Shown: positions 53,031-63,597 of the stretch, in pieces | Layout: each line of letters begins with the position of its first letter | Position numbering within the stretch: the stretch's first letter is position 1 | Source: Ascarosepion bandense | Taxonomy: Eukaryota > Mollusca > Cephalopoda > Sepiida > Sepiidae | Direction of reading: 5' to 3' | Assembly (NCBI GenBank): GCA_037127315.1 | Contig: JBBBDQ010000443.1 | Coordinates: 1,429,001-1,493,000 of the forward strand | DNA length: 64,000 bases | Made by a program: the position numbers and the translations under genes | Notes under the pieces: generated by a model | Seen by the model: only the letters and a program-made list of their open reading frames with translations | Databases searched by the model: none | What the model was told of the DNA's origin: nothing

Positions 53031-53927
53031 ATTGGAGTAGATAGACTAAACTATCGCCCGGTTCACACAATTGGAGTAGATAGACTAAACTATCGCCCGG
53101 TTCGCACAATTGGAGTAGACAGACTAAACTATCGCCCGGTTCGCACAATTGGAGTAGATAGACTAAACTATCGCCCGGTTCGCACAATTGGAGTAGACAG
53201 ACTAAACTATCGCCCGGTTCGCACAATTGGAGTAGACAGACTAAACTATCGCCCGGTTCGCACAATTGGAGTAGACAGACTAAACTATCGCCCGGTTCGC
53301 ACAATTGGAGTAGACAGACTAAACTATCGCCCGGTTCGCACAATTGGAGTAGACAGACTAAACTATCGCCCGGTTCGCACAATTGGAGTAGATAGACTAA
53401 ACTATCGCCCGGTTCGCACAATTGGAGTAGATAGACTAAACTATCGCCCGGTTCGCACAATTGGAGTAGATAGACTAAACTATCGCCCGGTTCGCACAAT
53501 TGGAGTAGATAGACTAAACTATCGCCCGGTTCGCACAATTGGAGTAGATAGACTAAACTATCGCCCGGTTCGCACAATTGGAGTAGATAGACTAAACTAT
53601 CGCCCGGTTCGCACAATTGGAGTAGATAGACTAAACTATCGCCCGGTTCGCACAATTGGAGTAGATAGACTAAACTATCGCCCGGTTCGCACAATTGGAG
53701 TAGATAGACTAAACTATCGCCCGGTTCGCACAATTGGAGTAGATAGACTAAACTATCGCCCGGTTCGCACAATTGGAGTAGATAGACTAAACTATCGCCC
53801 GGTTCACACAATTGGAGTAGATAGACTAAACTATCGCCCGGTTCACACAATTGGAGTAGATAGACTAAACTATCGCCCGGTTCACACAATTGGAGTAGAT
53901 AGACTAAACTATCGCCCAGTTCACACT
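53031..53927 (+). repeat. Exact 39-bp tandem array, 23 units
   Basis: Unit ATTGGAGTAGATAGACTAAA then CTATCGCCCGGTTCRCACA, with no length change over 23 units. Units 1 and 20-23 have TTCACAC; units 2-19 have TTCGCAC. Units 3 and 5-9 have GACAGAC where the others have GATAGAC. Because 39 is divisible by three and no stop occurs, long frames exist on both strands (337 and 286 codons). They are artefacts, not genes. Confidence 0.97.
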
Positions 53928-54090
53928 CTACCCACGTCTATTGAACAGGTGTAGAGGCTCATCCCTTGTTCCCTGTTTAGGATGTGGTTTCCGGTTTTCT
54001 CTTTTCCAATCTTACTTTTACGTAGCCCCCTGCGCATCAGTGGTGTTACCGCCTTGCTTGGGGTGATATGATTAAAAAAAAATGTTAAAT
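53928..54090 (+). mobile_element. SINE-C body and tail after the array
   Basis: CACTCTACCCACGTCTATTG, GGATGTGGTTTCCGG, GTAGCCCCCTGCGCATCAG, CTTGGGGTGATATGATT, poly-A. Together with the 39-bp array this forms one SINE-C insertion in LINE-B; the 5' 60 bp before 53031 are of unknown origin. Confidence 0.85.
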
Positions 54091-54722
54091 ATAGGGGGGA
54101 GGATACTAAAATCAAGCAAGTACAAAAATTTAAATACCTAGGAAGTGTTCTAACAGGAGATGGAAAGTGCGATACAGAGATCTGAAGGTGAATTAGCATG
54201 GCAAATGATGCGTTCCAGAAGCTGAGTAAAGTACTAAGTAACAGGAAACTTTCACTAGAAACAAAGAAGAGAGTATTAGAATGCTATGTGATGTCAGTTC
54301 CTCAATATGGTAGTGAATATTGGACAATATCATCAAAGATGAAGGAAAAACTTGAAGCAGCGGAAATGTGGTTCTACATAAGGATGCTGCGGATATCATG
54401 GACCAAGCATGTGAGCAACAATGAGATGTTGGAAAAAATGGCAATGAAAAGAAAATTAATAGTGAGCATCAAGACTGAAATTCCTGGGACATGTAATGAG
54501 GAAGGAGGGCTTGGAGAACCTGATACTAACAGGCCAGATAGAGGAAAAAAGAGACAGAGGAAAGCAATGGATAACATATTTGAAGGGCCTGTGCAGGTGG
54601 ATGATAGAACAGGGGTTGTGTGGCGTAACAGGAGAAAGCGTGCTAAGAGCCACCCGGGATAGGGAGACATGGAAAGACATGATCGCCTATGTCCTGAAAG
54701 GACAGTGCCCGTAGAAGAAGAA

Positions 54723-55710
54723 GATGTCCACAATAGATTTTGCTACTATTTCAATGTCCAGTTTTTAAGCTTTTTGTCCATACCGGTTCTGTTCTCTAAA
54801 TTTTCTGCTAATTAAGCTTTGTAACAAGGGTTTCTTGATGGTGGTGCTCCCTCCTTCCCTGAGCCCAAATAATAAAAATTGATTTTTCACAGTTGAAAGT
54901 GGCACTTGCTGCTGCCAAGAACAGTTAAGTTCAGCTGTGATGTCAAATTATATTATATTTGGTTTTCAGTAAATTATCTAATGCACTCTGTGTGTGTGTG
55001 TGTATATATTGTAACCTATAGAAAACATATCTGTATGTATTATATAGGTTTCACAATAACCACTTTTCACACGGGCTTACATGCCATTTATCTGAACAAA
55101 GTGCAATTAGACAGCACATTAACAAACACTATAAAAACTATATTAAACATACATTTTATGTCTGTTAAATTTATTAATTCTTGCAAGACTAAAAAAAAAT
55201 TTTCATCATTACTTGTTTACTTTTTCTGTTTTTACTGCAATAAATTTAACTTTCAAATGAAATCCAATGACACTTAAAACAATGGGCTGCTTAAAATAAA
55301 TTTGATTTTCTTTCCTTCTCTTTACTTTCTCATAACCCTGATGATGATTCATGTGAGTTGAAACTTTGTATCTAATAGAAATTTCAGCTTTGTTTTCTAT
55401 CAACAACAACCATATTCATAAAATATTAGGCACATTTTTGAAAAAAATGATTGATAATGTTATAAGCATTGAATATCTATTCTTTTTAACACATATATTT
55501 ACTCTTGAATATTATGAAAAATCATAAAAATATGTCTTTAAAAGCATTATTTTGGGCTCTGTCTTATAAGCCCTTCGGGGTGGTCTATGGCAAATCAGAT
55601 CAATTGATGATCACCCACCCTGCTGGAGGATGCATATTTTTCTAACAGGATTTCTTGATTATTCAGGCCAGTAAATATAAATAAATATACCGTTTAATTA
55701 GAAAAAAAAA
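54723..55710. other. Unassigned stretch
   Basis: No gene recognised. TG run at 54988-55003. At 55340 CTGATGATGATTCATGTGAG then TTGAAAC is hammerhead-like but does not fold properly. The 123-codon plus frame (54906-55277) has no recognised domain. Confidence 0.3.
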
Positions 55711-56603
55711 CAGTATCTACTCAAATACAATTATCCATTAAAAATATTATTTGTATATAAGCTAAAGTAGTGTTTTGTATACAACATGTCACCAGAAAAA
55801 CAGTATCTACTCAAATACAATTATCCATTAAAAATATTATTTGTATATAAGTTAAAGTAGTGTTTTGTATACAACATGTCACCAGAAAAACAGTATCTAC
55901 TCAAATACAATTATCCATTAAAAATATTATTTGTATATAAGCTAAAGTAGTGTTTTGTATACAACATGTCACCAGAAAAACAGTATCTACTCAAATACAA
56001 TTATCCATTAAAAATAATATTTGTATATAAGCTAAAGTAGTGTTTTGTATACAACATGTCACCAGAAAAACAGTATCTACTCAAATACAATTATCCATTA
56101 AAAATAATATTTGTATATAAGTTAAAGTAGTGTTTTGTATACAACATGTCACCAGAAAAACAGTATCTACTCAAATACAATTATCCATTAAAAATATTAT
56201 TTGTATATAAGTTAAAGTAGTGTTTTGTATACAACATGTCACCAGAAAAACAGTATCTACTCAAATACAATTATCCATTAAAAATATTATTTGTATATAA
56301 GCTAAAGTAGTGTTTTGTATACAACATGTCACCAGAAAAACAGTATCTACTCAAATACAATTATCCATTAAAAATAATATTTGTATATAAGCTAAAGTAG
56401 TGTTTTGTATACAACATGTCACCAGAAAAACAGTATCTACTCAAATACAATTATCCATTAAAAATATTATTTGTATATAAGTTAAAGTAGTGTTTTGTAT
56501 ACAACATGTCACCAGAAAAACAGTATCTACTCAAATACAATTATCCATTAAAAATATTATTTGTATATAAGCTAAAGTAGTGTTTTGTATACAACATGTC
56601 ACC
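55711..56603. repeat. 90-bp tandem array, ten units
   Basis: Units start every 90 bp at 55711, 55801 and so on to 56521, beginning CAGTATCTACTCAAATACAA. They differ almost only at two sites, GCTAAAG/GTTAAAG and AATATTAT/AATAATAT. The last unit lacks the AGAAAAA end. No frame of interest. Confidence 0.97.
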
Positions 56604-56723
56604 TCAAAGTTTTTGGAACATAAGTCTTTCTATCCACCTGATCACCTGATCATCTTTCTATCCACTTGATCATCTACAAATGAATGCTTTTGACCAATTC
56701 CTTTTCTGTCATCCATGGCTCTA

Positions 56724-56767
<44 letters not shown>

Positions 56768-56778
56768 TTTATTCCAGT
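56604..56778. repeat. Short repeats and TA microsatellite
   Basis: CACTTGATCATC-type short duplication at 56637-56675 and a TA run at 56726-56761. Confidence 0.7.
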
Positions 56779-57263
56779 GTCATCTATGATTTAAATATTA
56801 AAGTTCTTACTGGTCTACCTTTTAATATTTTCTGATCATTTGGATCCACAAATATAAATTGATGCACATCTTTTGGTTTACAAGATGAAAATTGTATTTC
56901 TTATCATTAAATTCCTTGCATTCACTTACGCACGAATACCATTGGGAAAGGTATTAATCCATCTTTTCCCTCCAGTTATGGGTTAGATAATAGGACAGAT
57001 TGGTTTCTATAGCCTTGGCTGGTAACCAGTCTACCACAGAAAGCAATGGCATCCTACTGCGGGATAATTTTCTGCCCAGTCATGTCTTTTTCGAGACATG
57101 ATCACCCAAAGCATGTATCACATATAGCACTTGACTGACTGTTATCTATGAGTTGGATATTAAAGTACTTACTGGTCTGCCTTTTAATATTTTCTGATTA
57201 TTTGGATCCACAAATATAAACTGATGCACATCTTTTGGTTTACAAGACGAAAATTGTATTTTT
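56779..57263. repeat. 125-bp direct repeat around a SINE
   Basis: 56779-56903 and 57142-57263 are about 93% identical (TTACTGGTCTACCTTTTAAT, TTTGGATCCACAAATATAAA). A SINE-S lies between them. Far longer than a target duplication, so it is a tandem duplication interrupted by the SINE or one made by recombination. Confidence 0.85.
56908..57139 (+). mobile_element. SINE-S, head missing
   Basis: Starts AAATTCCTTGCATTCACTTA (linker) and runs through the central block to CACTTGACTGACTG. No tRNA-like boxes remain. Confidence 0.85.
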
Positions 57264-58185
57264 GCATAGAAAAACAATTGATAGGAAATGAAGTTTTTTA
57301 TTTTATTAGGGAGTGATTTTGAGTGTTATGTGGGACTATTGGCAAAACCAGGGAAACACCAGATAATTTTGCAGGTGACAAATTCGATCTTGTGAGCTTC
57401 TGGATAGCACCTCAAGAGACAGAGATATTGTGTGTGTGTGTGTGCATGCTAAAATCATTGAAAGTGAGACGTGTTACACTTGTCCAGGAATCTATACACC
57501 AGCATTACTGAATAATACTGAGTGTGAATGGAAGTAACCAAGTGTGTAATTAAATTGATACATGTTTATATTTTTCTCTCCTCCTCTGTGTGTGTGTGAG
57601 AGAGAGGGAGAGAGAGAGAGAGGGAGAGAGAGAGAGGGGTTGGGTGTCTACCAGATATTATTTCCTGTTTTGACACCCAGGATAGATACCAGTAAGCACA
57701 AAGAAGTAAAGACTGACCCTTTGTGGTCATAAAGATGTCATGCATTGGTTCAATTAATTTTCCTTCCCACTAAACCCATCCCATCCCCAAACTTCATATT
57801 CATCCCATCACTCAGCCCCAAATTTCACCCCACCTCCATAGCCACCTTTTCTCTTTAAACTTACAATCTGGCTTCTTGCTTTCACTCCTGCCATTATTAT
57901 TTTATATGTCAGTTTTTCTTTCTCTCTTGAGAGAAACGTATGTTAGGAAATGTTATTGAACTTCCAGGCTAATCCCCAAACACTTTTCCTTTTGAAACTC
58001 TTTTCAAATTAAAAAATAATTATTAAACCTGCCATTATAAAAAACAAGATCATTGATACATGAATCCACATTAAGACAATATCTGTAATACCTGACAGCC
58101 ATACAACTGGAGTCTGCAGTCCAAGATTAGAAGTAGAATTATAAAGACTTACATTATTATTAAATGATTTTTTTTTTAATAATCG
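57264..58185. other. Unassigned stretch with GA repeats
   Basis: No gene recognised. TG run at 57430-57444 and GA run at about 57597-57637. 57730-57900 is C-rich but featureless. Confidence 0.35.
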
Positions 58186-58189
58186 TGTT

Positions 58190-58382
58190 TTTTTTTATCA
58201 TATAACCCCAAGCAAGGCGGTGACGCCACTGATGCGCATGGGGCTACTTAAGAGTAAAATGATTGGAAAAGGGAAAGCCGGGAACCACATCCTAAACAAG
58301 AAACAAGGGATGAGCCTCTTCACCTGTTCAAAAGACATGGGTGGAGTGTGAACCGGGCGATAGTTAAGTCTATCTACTCCAA
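58190..58382 (-). mobile_element. SINE-C, complete unit
   Basis: Poly-T, ATCATATAACCCCAAGCAAG, GGGGCTACTTAAGAG, body, GGTGGAGTGTGAACCGGGCG, ending TCTATCTACTCC at 58380. It is joined at its 5' end directly to a LINE-A 3' region (AAGCAAGGCATTTTACTGCC). Confidence 0.85.
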
Positions 58383-58532
58383 GCAAGGCATTTTACTGCC
58401 ACTGTTGAGCAGGGGGGTTACATAGGAGGTAAGTTATGAGAAAGAGTGACAAGTTACAGGGGGTGTCAGGAAGAGGATAGGAGAAGGATGAGAATACTGC
58501 TGCAAGTGGAAATGACAAAGAAAGAAGCATAT

Positions 58533-58565
<33 letters not shown>

Positions 58566-58690
58566 TAGATGACTATTGACTTCACATTTGAATTCTTGAA
58601 GATTGTAGCTGTCGGGAAAGCAAGTAAACGGAAGGGAATTCCACAGAAAGGAAGTGTGAGAGAAGAAGCTGCTGGAGTAGAATTTGCGTT
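58383..58690 (-). pseudogene. LINE-A 3' fragment without tail
   Basis: AAGCAAGGCATTTTACTGCC, then a GA run (about 58531-58565), then the ORF end (GGAATTCCACAGAAAGGAAG, GAGAAGAAGCTGCTGGAGTA). The GATTAAA tail is absent at the SINE-C junction. Confidence 0.75.
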
Positions 58691-58917
58691 TACAATTAAT
58701 GTTTTTAGTAATAAGAAGCTTCTTAGTTATATTGAATAATTAGTTAATTATTGAATAATTAGTTAATTAGTAACTAAAACAAAGATGGACAGAAAATTAA
58801 ACACCAGAATCAAATACTGAATTAAAATGAACAGGGCAAGGACAAGAGTTCCACATATTGGAAGAACACAGCTGAGACACTGGAAACACAGACAAAGACA
58901 AACAAATTTGAAAAGAT

Positions 58918-59212
58918 TGTTTTTTTTTTTTTTAATTGTATCACCCCAAGCAAGGCAGTAATGCTACTGATGTGCAGGGGGCTACATAAGTGTAAAAAGA
59001 TTAGATAAGAGGAGAGTAAAGAGAAAGACGAACCAGTTAGAAAGGAGCAAGAGAAGGACGGGAATACAGGTGTGATGATAGTTGCAAAGGTATAGAGAAA
59101 GGAAAAGATATACAGAGTGATGTAGAAAGAACTAGAGTCAAGTGGTTTAGAGATGGGTATTGACATTGCATTTAAATTCCTGGAGGATGTAGCCATCAGG
59201 AAAGCAAACAAA
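58918..59212 (-). pseudogene. LINE-A 3' end fragment
   Basis: Poly-T, TAATTGTATCACCCCAAGCA, GGGGGCTACATAAG, then the 3' UTR and the ORF end (TTTAAATTCCTGGAGGATGT). The minus frame 59211-58822 reads FAFLMATSSRNLNAMSIPIS from it; that part is the LINE-A C-terminus. Confidence 0.85.
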
Positions 59213-59576
59213 ATCCTTGGTAATGTGCTGCAATCCAGTTGTATGGTTAATGCACCATACTGTCAAGCTCTGCCTCTTCCAAGATGTGCCTGCTTTAATG
59301 GAACGTAAAACTTTAGTGTTTAGCTAGCAAAGAAATTATTTGCATAGCGGACACTGCTCAGCTCACTGGCTTGACTGTTTTATGTTGAATTTAATTAACA
59401 TTTTCTTTCTTCATCAACAGACATTCCAGGGTTTTGCACAGGCTTTAGTGTGCTGTCTTTTTGCAGAGACAGCACACTAATCCTTGTGTCTTTCACTGAC
59501 ATGGGCGGGTACCATTATAGGTAGCGACTGACTACTCTTTCTACATTTCATTTCTGCTACAGGAAGCCGTTTACAA
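59213..59576. other. Unassigned stretch with a strong hairpin
   Basis: TTAGTGTGCTGTCT (59445-59458) and AGACAGCACACTAA (59467-59480) form a perfect 14-bp stem with an 8-nt loop. No gene recognised around it. Confidence 0.6.
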
Positions 59577-59618
59577 AATATAATATAATATAATATAATA
59601 CAATATATATATATATAT

Positions 59619-59658
<40 letters not shown>
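59577..59658. repeat. TAATA/TA microsatellite
   Basis: ATAATATAATAT run passing into a long TA run, directly before the hammerhead element. Confidence 0.9.
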
Positions 59659-59661
<3 letters not shown>

Positions 59662-59922
59662 ATCCACAAACAGATCTGTTTCGCTGTATCACAGCTCATC
59701 AGTACAGTTAGACTCCGATTGCTTTTTTAATCCAGGATTGAAACCCGACCGAATTGGCGTCAGTTGGCGATTCTATCTCTGAGCTATGGGTGCTTGGTAG
59801 AAGGAGGTAGGCTTTTTAGTGTGTCTATTATCATTATACACGCCCAATAGCGGAGAGTGTTCTAATTCATTGCTGAATGAATGATGCGTAGATGCCAGAG
59901 TAGCTACTGTTTTTCAATATAT
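59659..59922 (-). mobile_element. Retrozyme-like element with one ribozyme
   Basis: Starts GTCATCCACAAACAG and continues after the ribozyme with ATCCAGGATTGAAACCCGAC and GGCGTCAGTTGGCGATTCTA, parallel to 43480-43740. Ends in a TA run at about 59922. A second ribozyme at the far end is absent. Confidence 0.6.
59664..59707 (-). ncRNA. Hammerhead ribozyme, core intact, weak stem I
   Basis: On minus: CTGTA, CTGATGA, GCTGTGATACAGC (five-pair stem II), GAAA, CAGATCTGT (stem III ACA/TGT or longer), U at the cleavage position (GUU), TGTGG. Core complete. Stem I is C-G, U-G, G-U, U-G, A-U, so mostly wobble. Confidence 0.75.
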
Positions 59923-59969
59923 ATATATATTTCATAAATACAAATGTACAAAAATAGAACAAATCTAAT

Positions 59970-60375
59970 TTCTGTTTGTATTTCTGGGATGATATCATTA
60001 TTTACACTATTTATATTTAAACTATTGACCTTAAAATTGTTGTGGAGTTATTTTCGCAGTGGAGGCTAGTATTTGTGCTAAAATCGGTCCTAATAGTTTT
60101 GCCGTACAAAAACGTTAGGAACTTGATATAATATGTATTACGCTGTGTAATCTTGCCAGGTCACTGACTACTTTCGTATTCGACTAACTGTCAACTACTA
60201 TCGTCCAACATCTTCTGACCCTCTTACTAATCCTACTTAAATTAGGTGGGAGAGTCTATTCACTATAGAATAGGTGTGTTTCACCATAACAGATATGCAC
60301 TTGATGAAGGATGCAAGGCACAATGACCAAAACATTGTGATCACAGCAATGATAGTATAAATAGCATAAATAAAA
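59970..60375. mobile_element. Foldback element interrupted by family E
   Basis: Left arm 59970-60041 (TTATTTACACTATTTATATT, ACTATTGACC). Right arm about 60291-60375 (CACTTGATGAAGGATGCAAG, CAAAACATTGTGATCACAGC). Family E (60042-60290) lies between them. Confidence 0.6.
60042..60290 (+). repeat. Dispersed family E, copy 2
   Basis: GTGGAGTTATTTTCGCAGTG at the left, TCACCATAAC at the right, about 249 bp. Matches 49786-50041 in the opposite orientation along its whole length. Confidence 0.75.
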
Positions 60376-60511
60376 CTAACCCCCTCTAGTAACTAAATAC
60401 ACAAAAATAATTTTGTTCACCACATATTCGGAACACTTGAAATGATATTGAAGAAGTAATGAGACAGTTTCAAAAAATTCCATATTTCTGAAAATAAAAA
60501 GTTGTATCTAA

Positions 60512-60914
60512 TCTGAACTTATTTATAAATGGAACTTTGTCTGTGTGTATGTGTGTGTGTCCGTTACCTATAGACTCCGAAACAGCTGAACTGATTTTCT
60601 TGAAAATTTACACAGTTGTACTATAAGTATCCGCGAGTGTTCTTAGCTTGGTTTTGTATCGAGGTACCCCCAATAAATATCGAAAATCGATAATCGAAAA
60701 AATTGGGTTTTAGAAGGAGTGGTCAGATTTTAATCAAATTTGATACATTCATAGACAAAGACATAAGAAACGATATTCAGAAGTTTCAAGGTTGCAGTTT
60801 TTACAATAGTGCAGAAAATCGATAATATATATATATATATATATAAAAGGCAAGATGTTTGTGTGTGCCTCTGTTTATCTGCCTGTATGTCTGCATTTTT
60901 TTTTCAGCCCTTTT
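60512..60914 (+). mobile_element. Helitron-like element H8, 3'-truncated
   Basis: Starts TCTGAACTTATTTATAAATG, preceded by A. Runs through the TG and TA repeats to TTTTCAGCCCTTTTATTA and stops. The hairpin and CTAG end are missing. Confidence 0.8.
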
Positions 60915-61094
60915 ATTAATGAATAAAAAGTAATGAAAATTTCTTGTTAGGAATTTCTTCAATTTTTTAAAAAAATTTTACAAATATTACCCAATTTATA
61001 TTTGACTTCAACCAAAAACTTGAAAATAAATTGCTATAATTGAAGAACAAAACAAGTTTTGCTAGTTTGTCTTGTGTGTGTGTATATATATATA

Positions 61095-61230
61095 TTTGTC
61101 TATATTTCTGAGATGAGGTAGTATTTACATTATTCGAACTATTGTCCTCATCTTTGTTGCCATTTGTACAACTGCCAGAATGTCATACAAATGGATGAGA
61201 ACAATAGTCCAAATAACGTAAATACTATAT
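61095..61230. mobile_element. Short foldback hairpin
   Basis: ATTTACATTATTCGAACTAT, TGTCCTCATC and CATTTGTA on the left are mirrored by TACAAATGGATGAGAACAAT and AGTCCAAATAACGTAAAT on the right. Only the outer parts of the foldback family remain, about 130 bp. Confidence 0.75.
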
Positions 61231-62337
61231 ACATATATATAGGATTTTATTCAAACATTTTTATACTGGACCCTTGGATTTAAAATCCACTATAATAATG
61301 TTTGTAGTAATAAAAAATGTTGGATTAAAAAAGAAATTCATTAATTCTTTCAAAATTACTGATCCCGCTAGATGACACACTTTCTTCCAGAAACTGGAAA
61401 TGAAGTTCGCTCAGCATAGTTGCAATATAAACCACAGTGGAATCTGTATGTGTTGAACAAGCATGTAGCTGCCTACATGGCAAATAATGTGTATTTGGGC
61501 AACATTTTTTCATTTACACAAGTTTAATTGAAGGATTTAAAAAAAAAATTGTTTTTGTATATATTCGTCATTTTTTTAGTATTTGGTACATATTTAGACA
61601 AATTATCAATGTCTGCGTATTTTTGACTGTTGTTAACTATTAGGAAAAAGAATAGTTTTTTGATACTATCTTCAGATATCACATTTTCAGATATCATCTT
61701 GACAAGCTTTAGTGATCATTTTGTGCTAAGGTTTTCAAATTAAGTTTTGCTTCCTATTTTTTAAATCCTTGATAAGTTTATGCTGTTTGTGTTAATGCAC
61801 AAAATACAGAATTTTGAATAAGAAAGAAAGAAAATGATTTACGCTGCTGCATCTAGAGAATATAATCTCCAAGACAAGTAAAAGGAATCTACTTTTCTTG
61901 CTTTGCCAAACCACACGTCTGACTCAGAATTCATTTCAAGGTTTATGCACTGAAAACAATCATCCGTATTGGGTTTTTCACTTCAACAAGTTCACCATTT
62001 CAGGGTGGCTGATGTTCATCTTATCGCTTATGAAGGATTTTATTTCTACTCCAGGGAGTCCTCTATTTCATGTCTTGAAATATAAAATATATATATATAT
62101 ATATATATATACCATCTTATCACTTGACACAGGTTTTATTTTCTGTAAAAGAAAATATTTAAAATTACCTTTTAAATGTATTCTCTCAGAAAAATATTTT
62201 TGTTGGGATATATTTGCAAGAAATAAATTTTTTTTCTCGGACATCTTGCAAAATATTGTATAAACAAAGAGTTGATCCTTGTTCTTTTCTTCTTTGTAAG
62301 AAAGATTAAGAAGATTATAGGAAGATTAATTTTTCTA
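61231..62337. other. Unassigned AT-rich stretch
   Basis: No gene recognised. TA run at 62088-62110. The 121-codon plus frame (61898-62263) crosses it and is not convincing. Confidence 0.3.
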
Positions 62338-62723
62338 CACTACCGGCCATAATTATTAGGCCACCCCCGTTTTTTTAAAAGAAATGATGTATTTCATACT
62401 ATTTTTCAGTGGATAATTCTAAATGAAAATAGAATGGTTCTTTTGTTATATTACTTTGGAAAAATTTGCATGGCATAGAAGCAAAGATGAACTCGTCTGT
62501 ATCATCTTAACTTTTCTTCATTCTTTCATTGATGAAACTGCAAAATAGGTAATTATTAAATATTTATTAATTCATTTGATACACATATTATTGTGCAGTA
62601 TTAACAAAAGAACCATTCTATTTTCATTTACAATTATTCACTTAGCAATAAATACTAAAAAATAGTATGAAATACATCATTTTTTAAAACATTAGGGTGG
62701 CCTAATAATTATGGCCGATAGTG
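62338..62723. mobile_element. Tc1/mariner-type MITE, complete, second copy
   Basis: CACTACCGGCCATAATTATT at the left and its inverted form ending GGCCGATAGTG at the right. TA lies on both sides (62336-62337 and 62724-62725). 386 bp, same family as 13203-13589. Confidence 0.9.
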
Positions 62724-62814
62724 TATATCATCATAATTGGCTTGGGTCAAAATGTACCATGTTTGATATTAACTTGATTCATAAAGTAGCAAAAATGAAT
62801 AACCAAAATTGGCT

Positions 62815-63200
62815 TTGAGCAAATGAATACTGTAGGTCTTAGGAAGGACCATCCTTCATCGAATCTTATGGACTGACACTACAGAATCACAAAGAACTGT
62901 AATAAATAGTAGAAACCACATCACTTGATAACTTTTAACAGCAACAGCAACTAATATGGATAGCACATGTATCTAAAAGAGAAAATAATGACATAATCAA
63001 TTTGTTGACGTTCTACACTATTTTGAACAAAAGGTTGTTAAGGAAGATTTGATCAGTATAAGTGATAACAGTAAATTTGAAAAATTTATTTTCCTGATAA
63101 ACAGTTTTAAGAGGAAAATTTTATCAATTTAAGGCAAAAGTAATACTAACTGATCAATGGATGTCAGATGTTTCCTTTATAAGGAAACAATTAATCTCCC
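62815..63200 (-). repeat. Dispersed family X, copy 2
   Basis: TAGGTCTTAGGAAGGACCAT, AGTAGAAACCACATCACTTG, CAACAGCAACTAATATGGAT, and further on TTTCCTTTATAAGGAAACA. Parallel to 18510-17865 in reverse. Class unknown. Confidence 0.6.
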
Positions 63201-63364
63201 TATAACAAATGAAAGAATCCCACAAATTTACAAAAAGTCAGGAGGTTATATTTTAATTTCTTGGAAACATTGTTCATTATTCATAGTTTTTGGTTAATAT
63301 TTCTTCTTATTTCTGAATTAATGTGTTAAGATTTGAACATAGTTTGTTATTAATGTAATCCAAA

Positions 63365-63432
63365 TCTAAAATTATTTATAAATGGAACTTTGTCTCTGTG
63401 TGTGTGTGTATAGGTGTATGTGTGTGTGTGTG
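63365..63432 (+). mobile_element. Helitron-like 5' end fragment H9
   Basis: TCTAAAATTATTTATAAATG, preceded by A, then GGAACTTTGTC and a TG repeat. Nothing beyond the repeat belongs to the family. Confidence 0.65.
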
Positions 63433-63597
63433 ACTACTTTTGCCTTGCATATATCTTTTGCTTGTTTAATATTATTTTTGACATGATAATTTTCCTTACA
63501 CCCTTCTTGTTGTTGTGCATTTCTGCCAATTACATTTAACCAAGGTCATTTACTCTACACATACACACTATTTTTCATATACATTCTGACACTTACT

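Larger units (their letters stand above)
52820..54722 (+). pseudogene. LINE-B split by an expanded SINE-C
   Basis: The left part (52798-52960) reaches further 5' than other LINE-B copies: TIDDMVLIADTERKLQDLLQ, then KKTECIVISKKS. The DD of the RT active site is present but the preceding residues are TI instead of YA or FA. After the insertion it resumes near 54083 with KIKQVQKFKYLGSVLTGDGK, SLETKKRVLECYVMSVPQYG, EAAEMWFYIRMLRISWTKHV and LENLILTGQIE. It ends at GAAGAAGAAG (54712-54722). Several frameshifts. Confidence 0.85.

Noticed and set aside
52941..53954. 337-codon open frame (plus) and 286-codon frame (minus)
   Set aside because: Both are products of a 39-bp tandem repeat with no stop in these frames; no gene start, composition or homology supports them.
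54906..55277. 123-codon plus-strand frame
   Set aside because: AT-rich, no domain, spans a TG run; I cannot support it as a gene.
55338..55380. Hammerhead ribozyme (CTGATGA...GAAACTTTGTA)
   Set aside because: The core looks right and a GUA triplet can be placed, but stem I does not pair and stem II has an extra base.
61898..62263. 121-codon plus-strand frame
   Set aside because: Passes through a TA microsatellite (IYIYIYIY) and has no recognisable domain.
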